Origin: VBAS01 sp964581455
Lineage (GTDB): Bacteria; Bacteroidota; Bacteroidia; Chitinophagales; Chitinophagaceae
DNA length: 6,449 nt
Assembly: GCA_964581455.1 (NCBI GenBank)
Contig: CAZOOT010000158.1
Location: 1 to 6,449, forward strand
Direction: 5' to 3'
Part shown: piece after piece, positions 1 through 5,546 of the stretch
Numbering within the stretch: the first letter of the stretch is position 1
How the letters are laid out: each line of letters begins with the position of its first letter
Notes under the pieces: model-generated
The model's database searches: none
The model's input: the letters and a program-made list of their open reading frames with translations, nothing else
Told to the model about the DNA's origin: nothing
Position numbers and translations under genes: made by a program

Positions 1-510
1 TTCTTTGGCCCTGTAGATTCGCTTTGCAATGGTTTCTTCGCTGGTTAAATATCCATTGGCTATTTCAGCTATACTAAGACCACAGAGTGTTTTCAATGTA
101 AGTGCTATTCTTGATTCTTCGGGAATTGCAGGATGACAACAGGCAAACATCATCCTGAGTTGGCTGTCTTGTATTTCATTTTCTAAAAACAAACTATTCA
201 TAGTTGGATGGAATGTAGACTCGGATTGAAGTAAATAAGCGTATTGAGGTCTGACCTCCCGGTATTTTTTTTCTTTTCTTAAAAAATCGATCGCCTTATT
301 TTTTGCAACTTTATAAAGCCAGCCGGTAGGGTTATCAGGAATACCGTTAAAAGCCCATGTTTTCATGGCTTGAAGCAAACTGTCCTGTACAATATCCTGT
401 GCAGTTTCCAGGTGTTGGAATCCGAGAAGCCTGGTTAAAACAGAGACCATCTTTCCCGACTCATGCCGGAAAAGATGGTCTATTATTTTTGAAACGGATT
501 TTTTAATCAC
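1..510 (-). CDS. ECF RNA polymerase sigma factor, ECF42/COG4941 type, 3' end outside window
   Basis: This is the first 170 codons of a sigma factor that directs core RNA polymerase to a small set of promoters; the gene continues past base 1. Region 2 is seen at residues 10-85, including AQDIVQDSLLQAMKTW (37-52) and the core/-10 helix NPTGWLYKVAKNKAIDFLRK (60-79). The hallmark LRMMFACCHPAIP (118-130) opens region 4, followed by a helix-turn-helix (LSIAEIANGYLTSEETIAKR, 145-164). Members of this family are usually about 400 residues, with a long C-terminal TPR-like extension instead of an anti-sigma partner; that part is not visible here. The start is GTG at 510, because an in-frame TGA directly precedes it. 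It lies 11 bp behind the DinB-like gene and is the last visible gene of an operon with two DGPF proteins, the classic ECF42 context. Group assignment is by motif and neighbourhood. Confidence 0.9.
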   Translation of the reverse strand, partial: MIKKSVSKIIDHLFRHESGKMVSVLTRLLGFQHLETAQDIVQDSLLQAMKTWAFNGIPDNPTGWLYKVAKNKAIDFLRKEKKYREVRPQYAYLLQSESTFHPTMNSLFLENEIQDSQLRMMFACCHPAIPEESRIALTLKTLCGLSIAEIANGYLTSEETIAKRIYRAKE

Positions 511-521
511 TCAGGTCTTAA

Positions 522-1127
522 TTAGCTTTTGGGAAATCCAGGCAATGCTTTCAGATCTTTGATCTGATCAGCATGCCGGATTGTATGTCCATACATGAAC
601 AATAATAATTGGTATGTATCAACTGTGCCAAAAGGCAAATCAGCAAAATGATTTCTCAGATCATCTTTTGTATCCTTTATATACTTAATAGTTTCGGATC
701 TTCTCTCTTTCAAAACTTTTAATGTTTCTGTTGCATTTCCAAACTGACCGGTAGGAATAAAACCTTCCCTGGTTTTTGCTCGGAATGACCTGTCAGTAAT
801 GAGCTTTTTTACAGCTTCATCGTCCATTTTCAATTCACTTCTTTTGGCCGGATTCGCATCTGCTTTCAGTGTGCTCATTGCCCAGTCAAATAAATTTTTT
901 TCAGATAAAGCCAGGTGTTCAATACAATCAGAGGCGCTCCAGGTGCTGTCGTTTGGTTTCCATTTAAGTTGATTATCAGAAAGACCTTTGATCTCATTTT
1001 CGAGATAGCCCAATGTTTCTTTACCGTATTTTTTTGCAGCATCTCTTTCAGCTGTTGTTAATTCAACTACAGAAGTTGTAAAGCTGAATATGATCAGCAA
1101 CCCAAGTATTGATAATATTTTTCTCAT
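522..1127 (-). CDS. DinB-fold protein with signal peptide, probably exported
   Basis: The product is 201 residues. Residues 1-20 form a signal-peptide-like segment (MRKILSILGLLIIFSFTTSV), so the protein probably acts in the periplasm or at the envelope. The rest resembles the DinB/DUF664 four-helix bundle. H71 (CIEHLALSEKN), H181 and H185 (GHTIRHADQI) sit where the family's metal-binding His triad is expected, and WSASDCIEHL is a typical first metal-helix motif. DinB-like proteins include metal-dependent thiol transferases, but most members, and this one, have no known substrate. It is the third gene of the minus-strand operon, 65 bp after a DGPF gene and 11 bp before the sigma factor gene, which suggests co-regulation with the sigma factor. 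DinB family membership is fairly certain; enzymatic function is unknown. Confidence 0.85.
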   Translation of the reverse strand: MRKILSILGLLIIFSFTTSVVELTTAERDAAKKYGKETLGYLENEIKGLSDNQLKWKPNDSTWSASDCIEHLALSEKNLFDWAMSTLKADANPAKRSELKMDDEAVKKLITDRSFRAKTREGFIPTGQFGNATETLKVLKERRSETIKYIKDTKDDLRNHFADLPFGTVDTYQLLLFMYGHTIRHADQIKDLKALPGFPKS

Positions 1128-1164
1128 AACTTAAAATTTTAGGTTAAAAAATAAACAAGGGTTT

Positions 1165-1172
1165 TAAAGATA
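1165..1172 (-). promoter_or_regulatory. weak possible internal promoter -7 element before the DinB-like gene
   Basis: On the minus strand TATCTTTA resembles the Bacteroidota -7 box TAnnTTTG with one mismatch. It would start transcription about 30 nt before the DinB-like ATG. No TTG-type -33 box is seen at the expected distance, so this could be chance in AT-rich DNA. It matters only because this 65 bp gap is the longest in the operon. Confidence 0.25.
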
Positions 1173-1192
1173 CGAAGACTTTAAAATTGATT

Positions 1193-1537
1193 TTAATTCA
1201 TTTCTATCTTCATCACCTGTCTAACCTGTACACTTCCACCATTCTCATAATCAGGGTATTCGCTGCTAATTTCAACCGCCTCGTTCATGTCCCTGGCGTT
1301 GATGAGGAAGAAACCACCAACTACTTCTTTCCCTTCAGTGAAAGGTCCGTCGGTTGATGTTTTATTTTTTCCGCTAATTATTTTACCTCCGGGCAAAAGA
1401 GGTTCACCGGTAATATACTTACCAGCTTTACTCAGTTTCTCAATCCAAGCCATCCATTTACCCATACTGGCCTGCATTTCTTCGGGGCTTTGTCCATGAT
1501 TTTGTCCGCCATGAAATATCAGCATAAACTTTTCCAT
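1193..1537 (-). CDS. DGPF/YCII-family protein, copy 1 (downstream copy)
   Basis: The protein has 114 residues with the one-domain alpha+beta fold of the YCII-related (DGPF) family. It opens with a strand (KFMLIFHGG, 3-11), has a helix through EEMQASMGKWMAWIEKLSKAGK (19-40), then ITGEPLLPGGKIISG (42-56) and the signature TDGPFTEGKEVVGGFFLI (62-79). The final strand is SVQVRQVMKIEM (102-113). DGPF proteins are small cytoplasmic proteins found beside ECF sigma factors; their biochemical role is not established. Compared with the neighbouring copy, the usual Cys-containing segment (GCPIL-like) is replaced by EYPDYENGG (93-101), so the copies have diverged. It starts 35 bp after the other DGPF gene and is probably cotranscribed with it. 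Confidence 0.92.
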   Translation of the reverse strand: MEKFMLIFHGGQNHGQSPEEMQASMGKWMAWIEKLSKAGKYITGEPLLPGGKIISGKNKTSTDGPFTEGKEVVGGFFLINARDMNEAVEISSEYPDYENGGSVQVRQVMKIEMN

Positions 1538-1572
1538 AATTGTAGTTTTAATTTTTATAAAATATTTTTTAG

Positions 1573-1926
1573 TTACATTTTTAATTCCTGGATCTCTCTT
1601 ACTTCTACAGTTCCCTCATGATCTAATATCGGGCAACCTTTTGAAAGTTCATTGGCCTCAGCCTGGTCATTTGCTTTGATCATTAAATAACCACCAACAA
1701 TTTCTTTTCCTTCAGTAAAAGGTCCGTCTGTGATAGCTTTTTTTGAACCAGATATCACAGAACCTGTTTGACTAAGGGGTTGACCTGAGACTAATTTTCC
1801 TGCCTGACCCAATCCTTCCATCCAGGTTTTCCATTTCATCATATGTGCCTGCCATTCTTCCGGGTTTTTTTGAGCATCTGTTCTGCCGGTATCTCCGCCA
1901 CGGAATAATAATAAATAATCTTTCAT
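1573..1926 (-). CDS. DGPF/YCII-family protein, copy 2 (first gene of the operon)
   Basis: The protein has 117 residues and aligns along its whole length with the adjacent DGPF protein: YLLLFRGGD (4-12), WQAHMMKWKTWMEGLGQAGK (25-44), LVSGQPLSQTGSVISG (45-60), TDGPFTEGKEIVGGYLMIKA (67-85 region) and a last strand VEVREIQELKM (107-117). It keeps the family's GCPIL segment (97-101), which the other copy lacks. This is the promoter-proximal gene of the minus-strand operon that ends in the ECF sigma factor. In ECF42 loci DGPF genes are the typical sigma targets, which fits its position behind the candidate promoter at 1964-1991. The molecular function of the family is unknown. Confidence 0.92.
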   Translation of the reverse strand: MKDYLLLFRGGDTGRTDAQKNPEEWQAHMMKWKTWMEGLGQAGKLVSGQPLSQTGSVISGSKKAITDGPFTEGKEIVGGYLMIKANDQAEANELSKGCPILDHEGTVEVREIQELKM

Positions 1927-1963
1927 GTTGTTTTTTTTAATGTTTGATTGTAATACAACTTTA

Positions 1964-1991
1964 TAACGATTGAGAAGAGCTGAATCGGACA
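1964..1991 (-). promoter_or_regulatory. candidate ECF42-type promoter of the DGPF/DinB/sigma operon
   Basis: On the minus strand TGTCCGA (1991-1985) is followed after 16 bp by CGTTA (1968-1964), about 37 nt before the first ATG at 1926. As I recall, characterised ECF42 sigma factors in Streptomyces use a TGTCGA-like -35 and a CG(A/T)C-like -10. The match is close but imperfect (an extra C in the -35, T for C in the -10). A Bacteroidota housekeeping-like TAAAGTTG overlaps the -10 side but lacks a -33 box. This is inference from one site. Confidence 0.4.
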
Positions 1992-2068
1992 GTTTACAAC
2001 AAATAATCAGTTTTTTTAAAAATTATCTGGATAAGATCATTATAATGCTTTATCCTAGCGAATAGAGA

Positions 2069-2100
2069 TTTAAAAGCTGCATGCAGTCCTTGCTTTAAAA
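2069..2100. repeat. inverted repeat around a 10-bp palindrome
   Basis: TTTAAAAGC (2069-2077) and GCTTTAAAA (2092-2100) are inverted copies with a one-base bulge. The left arm adjoins the perfect palindrome CTGCATGCAG (2077-2086). It could be an operator or a hairpin in an upstream transcript; there is no T-run to make it a terminator. Confidence 0.4.
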
Positions 2101-2188
2101 AGTATAAACATGTATTATTTACAGATTAGGTGTTCTGTTAGCCGTTCAAAACCCCCTTTTCCACATCTTTATTTTTTTTCAATTTCAA

Positions 2189-2220
2189 TTTCAATTTTCC
2201 CTTTCACCCCCTTACCTTTG
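2189..2220 (+). promoter_or_regulatory. atpD promoter, Bacteroidota sigma-A type
   Basis: TACCTTTG at 2213-2220 matches the Bacteroidota -7 consensus TAnnTTTG exactly. TTTC at 2189-2192, 20 bp upstream, would be a one-mismatch -33 box (TTTG). Transcription would begin near 2227, leaving an A/C-rich leader of about 29 nt before ATG 2256. The leader has no Shine-Dalgarno sequence, as is normal for this phylum. Confidence 0.65.
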
Positions 2221-2255
2221 CCGCCTTAAAACAAACCTACCTCTAAAACATATTT

Positions 2256-3755
2256 ATGGCTAAAGTTGGTAAAATCAAGCAAATTATCGGAGCAGTAATC
2301 GATGTGCAATTCCAAGACGAACTTCCTGAAATTTTTAACGCATTGGAATTGAAAAGACCAAACGGAGATACACTTGTGTTAGAAGTAGAGCAACACCTGG
2401 GTGAAGATAGTGTAAGATGCATAGCAATGGATGGTACCGAGGGCCTGGTTCGTGGATTGGATGTTGTAGATACAGGGATTCCAATTGCTATGCCGGTAGG
2501 AGAAGCTATAAATGGACGACTTTTTAATGTTACAGGTGACCCGATTGACGGATTACCTGCAGTTTCCAAAAAAGGTGGTCGCCCTATTCACAGTAAGCCT
2601 CCTGCATTTGAAAACCTTTCTACAGCTTCTGAGATTCTTTTTACCGGTATTAAAGTAATTGACCTGATTGAACCTTATGCAAAAGGTGGTAAGATTGGTC
2701 TGTTTGGTGGTGCTGGTGTGGGAAAAACCGTTTTGATCCAGGAGTTGATCAATAATATTGCAAAAGCTTATTCTGGTTTATCTGTATTTGCAGGAGTTGG
2801 TGAAAGAACCCGTGAAGGTAATGACCTGATGCGTGAGATGATCGAAGCAGGAATCATGAACTATGGTGATGATTTTAAACATAGCATGGAAAAAGGTGGG
2901 TGGGATTTGAGTAAAGTAAATATGGAAGACCTGAAAGATTCTAAAGCAACTTTCGTTTTCGGACAAATGAATGAACCTCCCGGTGCCCGTGCAAGAGTGG
3001 CTTTGAGTGGATTAACCGTTGCCGAATATTTCCGTGATGGAGATGGTACAGGTAAAGGAAAAGACATTTTATTTTTCGTAGATAATATCTTCCGTTTCAC
3101 ACAGGCAGGATCTGAAGTTTCGGCATTATTAGGTCGTATGCCTTCCGCTGTAGGTTATCAGCCAACACTGGCTACTGAAATGGGATTGATGCAGGAAAGA
3201 ATTACTTCTACTAAAAACGGATCAATTACATCAGTACAGGCGGTATATGTACCTGCAGATGATTTGACTGATCCGGCACCGGCTACAACATTTGCCCACT
3301 TAGATGCAACTACGGTATTAAGCCGTAAGATTGCTGACCTGGGTATTTATCCTGCAGTTGATCCATTGGATTCAACTTCAAGAATTCTTACTCCAAAAAT
3401 TGTGGGTGATGTGCATTATGATTGCGCCAACCGTGTGAAATTGATATTACAGCGTTATAAAGAATTACAGGATATCATCGCCATTCTTGGAATGGATGAA
3501 TTAAGTGATGATGATAAAATGACCGTACAACGTGCAAGAAAAGTACAGCGTTTCCTGTCACAACCATTCCATGTGGCAGAAGCATTTACCGGGTTGAAAG
3601 GCGTGCTGGTGCCAATTGAAGAAACAATCCGTGGCTTTAATATGATCATGGATGGAGAAGTGGATGAATATCCGGAAGCAGCCTTTAACCTTGTTGGTAG
3701 TATTGATGATGCGATGGAAAAAGGAAAGAAATTGATGGCAGCAGCTCAGGGATAG
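2256..3755 (+). CDS. atpD: F1 ATP synthase subunit beta
   Basis: This is the catalytic beta subunit of F-type ATP synthase, which makes ATP from ADP and phosphate at the cytoplasmic F1 head. The 499 residues include the N-terminal beta barrel (1-80), the P-loop GGAGVGKT (151-158, K157), the catalytic Glu loop VGERTREGND (181-190, E183), Walker B ILFFVDNIFR (271-280, D276), the ATP-synthase signature region PAVDPLDSTSR (366-376) and the DELSEED-equivalent DELSDDD (414-420). All key residues are present. It is about 39 residues longer than E. coli beta, mainly through an insertion at about 200-230 (including DDFKHSMEKGGWDLSK) and a few residues at 262-268; longer beta subunits of about 500 residues are usual in Bacteroidota. 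atpC follows, without the rest of the atp genes, as is typical for the phylum. Confidence 0.99.
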   Translation: MAKVGKIKQIIGAVIDVQFQDELPEIFNALELKRPNGDTLVLEVEQHLGEDSVRCIAMDGTEGLVRGLDVVDTGIPIAMPVGEAINGRLFNVTGDPIDGLPAVSKKGGRPIHSKPPAFENLSTASEILFTGIKVIDLIEPYAKGGKIGLFGGAGVGKTVLIQELINNIAKAYSGLSVFAGVGERTREGNDLMREMIEAGIMNYGDDFKHSMEKGGWDLSKVNMEDLKDSKATFVFGQMNEPPGARARVALSGLTVAEYFRDGDGTGKGKDILFFVDNIFRFTQAGSEVSALLGRMPSAVGYQPTLATEMGLMQERITSTKNGSITSVQAVYVPADDLTDPAPATTFAHLDATTVLSRKIADLGIYPAVDPLDSTSRILTPKIVGDVHYDCANRVKLILQRYKELQDIIAILGMDELSDDDKMTVQRARKVQRFLSQPFHVAEAFTGLKGVLVPIEETIRGFNMIMDGEVDEYPEAAFNLVGSIDDAMEKGKKLMAAAQG

Positions 3756-3810
3756 CCCGGCCTACCCTCCGAAGGAGTCCTTCGGACAAACCCTCCCGAA
3801 GGGAGGGCTT
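3754..3810. repeat. double-hairpin intergenic repeat, left element of a REP-like pair
   Basis: Two perfect palindromes sit side by side: TCCGAAGGA-G-TCCTTCGGA (3768-3786) and CCCTCCC-GAA-GGGAGGG (3791-3807). AGCCC (3754-3758) and GGGCT (3805-3809) can also pair as an outer stem. The element starts at the atpD stop codon. The sequence CAAACCCTCCCGAAGGGAGG resembles the reverse complement of the element at 4011-4041. GC-rich CCTCCC/GGGAGG hairpins of this kind are, in my experience, frequent intergenic repeats in Bacteroidota genomes. The second hairpin has only a weak CTTTG tail, so it is a poor terminator. Confidence 0.75.
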
Positions 3811-4010
3811 TGCAAGCACACAAAACCATACAGAAGAAAAAAATTTATTAAAACAGATAGTTCTTTACAGCAGTAAGTTGAATGATAGTGTTACCAGCAT
3901 TTGTTTTTTATAGCATCTTCGTTGCGTCGCACACTTCAGGTTACTGTTCATTAATCAACATTTTTCAAAAACAAAAACCACTTCTTGCTCTCAGGGCTGT
4001 GTGAGTGGTA
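3811..4010. other. spacer between the two hairpin elements in the atpD-atpC gap
   Basis: These 200 bp of AT-rich DNA hold no plausible gene. They include the short palindromic word TGCGTCGCA (within TTCGTTGCGTCGCACACTT, about 3919-3937), which may belong to the same composite repeat. Nothing else is recognisable. Confidence 0.5.
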
Positions 4011-4041
4011 AGCCTCCCCTTCGGGGAGGTTTGGAGGGGCT
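4011..4041. repeat. GC-rich hairpin, right element of the REP-like pair, just upstream of atpC
   Basis: CCTCCCC (4013-4019) and GGGGAGG (4023-4029) form a perfect 7-bp stem with a TTC loop. GGAGGGGCT (4033-4041) can compete for the same arm, giving an alternative fold with AGCC-CCC. Read on the other strand it resembles the element at 3787-3810. It ends 6 nt before the atpC ATG, so in mRNA it would fold in the atpC leader. Confidence 0.75.
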
Positions 4042-4047
4042 GCTATT

Positions 4048-4305
4048 ATGAACTTAGAAATACTAACACCAGAAAAAAAACTATACAGTGGCGAAGTGTA
4101 CGGCGTTCAAATGCCGGGTATCAGTGGAAGTTTTGAAGTGCTGGAAAAACATGCGCCGTTGGTAAGTGCATTGAAAGCTGGAAGGTTAAAGGTTTTAAAA
4201 GACAAACAAAACCATCTGGCATTTTTTGATATACAAAGCGGATTTGTAGAAGTGCTAAATAATAAAGTAACTGTACTGGTTGAAGGTGCAACAGCCGTGG
4301 AATAA
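4048..4305 (+). CDS. atpC: F1 ATP synthase subunit epsilon, N-terminal domain only
   Basis: The epsilon subunit is part of the central stalk that couples rotation between F0 and F1. The 85 residues form only the N-terminal beta-sandwich: LEILTPEKKLYSGEV (3-17), the conserved G-x-F-x-x-L-x-x-H-A-P motif as GSFEVLEKHAPL (27-38), and SGFVEVLNNKVTVLVEGA (64-81). The C-terminal two-helix domain found in E. coli (139 residues), which can inhibit hydrolysis, is absent; short epsilon subunits are normal in Bacteroidota. It lies 292 bp after atpD, a wide gap for this gene pair, filled by the hairpin repeats. ATG 4048 is the natural start, as the family begins with M-x-L-x-I-x-T-P. Confidence 0.96.
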   Translation: MNLEILTPEKKLYSGEVYGVQMPGISGSFEVLEKHAPLVSALKAGRLKVLKDKQNHLAFFDIQSGFVEVLNNKVTVLVEGATAVE

Positions 4306-4372
4306 ATTAGAATATGAAAACCCTGGATGCCGTTTCAAGCATACTGTGTGTCAGGATTGTGAAAACATTGTT

Positions 4373-4401
4373 ACCCTCTTCAGAAATGAAGAGGGTTTTT
4401 T
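4373..4401 (+). terminator. intrinsic terminator of the atpD-atpC unit
   Basis: ACCCTCTTC (4373-4381) and GAAGAGGGT (4388-4396) form a perfect 9-bp stem with the loop AGAAAT, followed directly by a T run (4396-4401). It lies 67 bp after the atpC stop and only 13 nt before the ATG of the next gene. Confidence 0.9.
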
Positions 4402-4414
4402 GTAAGATTGCAAT

Positions 4415-4801
4415 ATGAAAATCTTCAACCTCATTTTCTGCCTGCTTTTTATTTTCTCAGCAGCTCTTCAATACAATGATCCCGATCCTTATATCTGGAT
4501 ACCTATTTATATGTATGGGGGAATTTTATGCTGGCTGGCATTCAGAAACAGGTTTTATCCGAAAGCTTATATAGCCGGAGCTGTAGTTTTTCTTGGCTAT
4601 GCATTTTTTTTATTTTTTACAAAAGATGGAGTGTTTGATTGGATAACAAAATATCATGCAGAGGATATTGCTGCAACTATGAAAGCAGAAAAGCCATGGA
4701 TTGAAGAAACAAGAGAATTTTTCGGCCTGATCATCCTGATCGTAGTGATGTTGACAAACTATTTCTTTGCAGGAAAAAAAATCGCAGATAACACAAAATA
4801 A
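4415..4801 (+). CDS. transmembrane 220 (TMEM220) family protein
   Basis: The 128-residue inner-membrane protein has about four membrane segments: residues 3-19, 28-43, 50-68 and 102-119. The family signature LQYNDPDPYIWIPIY (18-32) sits between the first two helices, and the second conserved block WIEETREFFGLIIL (95-108) leads into the last. These match the TMEM220 family, which occurs in bacteria and animals and has no known function. The acidic NDPDP turn and the E/R-rich loop before the last helix are the likely functional points. The gene starts 13 nt after the atp terminator, leaving almost no room for a separate promoter with a normal leader. It may depend on read-through, or on a start very near the ATG (a TAAGATTG resembling a -7 box is at 4403-4410). 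It converges on the dehydrogenase gene with 38 bp between stops. Confidence 0.88.
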   Translation: MKIFNLIFCLLFIFSAALQYNDPDPYIWIPIYMYGGILCWLAFRNRFYPKAYIAGAVVFLGYAFFLFFTKDGVFDWITKYHAEDIAATMKAEKPWIEETREFFGLIILIVVMLTNYFFAGKKIADNTK

Positions 4802-4839
4802 ATTTCTGTATAGATCAGTGAAATCTGTGAGAGCTAAAA

Positions 4840-5544
4840 TTATTTTTTATAATCAATCCTGCTCAATGTGGCATCTTTATTTTTAGAAAACCATCCTGTT
4901 CCATATTCCAGAATATATAATTTTCCGTCAGGGCCAAGTTCCATATCAACTGGAGCAGCCAGTTTTGTATTTTCCAAAAATGGTTCCATTTTATAAAAAT
5001 CGCCATTGGGTTGCAGGCTTACAACTTTTATAAAATTTCTCATCCATTCATAAATGAAGAGTTTACCATTATAATAATCAGGCAACCCTTTTTTACCCGG
5101 ATAAAGGTCAGCATAATAAACCGGGCCAGCCATTGCAGTTCTGCCACCAGTTCCCATTTGTGGAAATTCATTATAAGTAATGCCATAAGGATACCAAATA
5201 AAAGCCGGCTGTGCCGCTGGCAGATTTTTTATTCCTGTGTTGTTTCCTGAATTATTAACAGGAGATGCGGGATCAAATCTTATACCTGTTTTTCCGGTAT
5301 TATAATCGTATTCATAATACGAAAAATTATTTGCTATAAATAAAGGCCAGCCAAAGTAACCGGCTTTTCTTGCCTGGTTTATTTCATCATAACCTTTAGG
5401 TCCGCGGGTAGTCAGGCTGTCTTTGTCCGAATCCGGGCCTACATCACCCCAATAAAGAAAACTGTTTTTCTGATCTACACTGATTCGATAAGCATTTCTT
5501 GTTCCCATTGCATAAATTTCCGGTCTTGTTTTTTCAGTTCCAGC
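4840..5544 (-). CDS. PQQ-dependent sugar dehydrogenase (glucose/sorbosone dehydrogenase family), 5' part missing
   Basis: About 235 codons encode the C-terminal half of a GSDH beta-propeller protein, an exported quinoprotein family that oxidises sugars. Recognisable blocks, from the cut end: GTEKTRPEIYAMGTRNAYRI, YWGDVGPDSDKDS, GPKGYDEINQARKAGYFGWP, NNTG, QPAFIWYPYG, MGTGGRTAMAGPVYYADLYP, GKLFIYEWMRNFIK and LGPDGKLYILEYGTGW. Similarity stops upstream of the GTEKTRPE block, at about 5541-5544; the open frame continues to 5625, but that stretch is antisense to the TraK-like fragment. The N-terminal half of the propeller and the signal peptide are therefore absent. At the other end the protein stops right after LSRIDYKK, where many Bacteroidota relatives continue into PKD and cytochrome c domains, so this is either a short form or truncated at both ends. 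The family call is firm; the substrate is unknown. Confidence 0.87.
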   Translation of the reverse strand, partial: AGTEKTRPEIYAMGTRNAYRISVDQKNSFLYWGDVGPDSDKDSLTTRGPKGYDEINQARKAGYFGWPLFIANNFSYYEYDYNTGKTGIRFDPASPVNNSGNNTGIKNLPAAQPAFIWYPYGITYNEFPQMGTGGRTAMAGPVYYADLYPGKKGLPDYYNGKLFIYEWMRNFIKVVSLQPNGDFYKMEPFLENTKLAAPVDMELGPDGKLYILEYGTGWFSKNKDATLSRIDYKK

Positions 5545-5546
5545 AA
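5541..5546. other. sequence junction: Bacteroidota DNA to conjugation-gene DNA
   Basis: Left of here the minus strand encodes conserved sugar-dehydrogenase sequence. Right of here the plus strand encodes a TraK-like protein whose signal peptide is cut off. Base composition changes too: three hand-counted 60-base rows give 23% and 48% GC on the left and 47-58% on the right. Two unrelated genes broken at one point, with no integrase, att repeat or target duplication seen, point to a chimeric contig join rather than an insertion. Confidence 0.65.

Larger units (their letters stand above)
1927..2255. other. divergent intergenic region between the DGPF/sigma operon and atpD
   Basis: These 329 bp hold no convincing gene. 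The left part carries a possible ECF-type promoter for the minus-strand operon (1964-1991). The middle has an inverted repeat (2069-2100) around the palindrome CTGCATGCAG. The right part is pyrimidine-rich, with a short TTTCAA tandem repeat and the atpD promoter. No RNA gene is recognisable. Confidence 0.6.

Noticed and set aside
1287..1499. Plus-strand open frame opposite the DGPF copy 1 gene
   Set aside because: Antisense to a gene with a clear family signature; low-complexity proline/leucine composition.
2176..2197. TTTCAA tandem hexamers as a CRISPR-like or functional repeat
   Set aside because: Only about three short units in a pyrimidine-rich promoter region; too short and simple to be more than low-complexity DNA.
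2243..3649. Several minus-strand open frames opposite atpD (2243-2569, 2778-2966, 2861-3100, 3455-3649)
   Set aside because: They are antisense shadows of the strongly conserved atpD coding sequence, with no family features.
3791..3810. Hairpin after atpD as an intrinsic terminator
   Set aside because: The stem is strong but followed only by CTTTGC rather than a T-run, and atpC lies downstream in the same unit; treated as a repeat instead.
4314..4418. 34-codon open frame between atpC and the TMEM220 gene, its stop overlapping the next ATG
   Set aside because: It runs straight through the intrinsic terminator hairpin and T-run, and the peptide shows no recognisable pattern; chance reading is more likely.
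5011..5250. Plus-strand open frame opposite the sugar dehydrogenase
   Set aside because: Antisense to conserved GSDH motifs; no recognisable domain.
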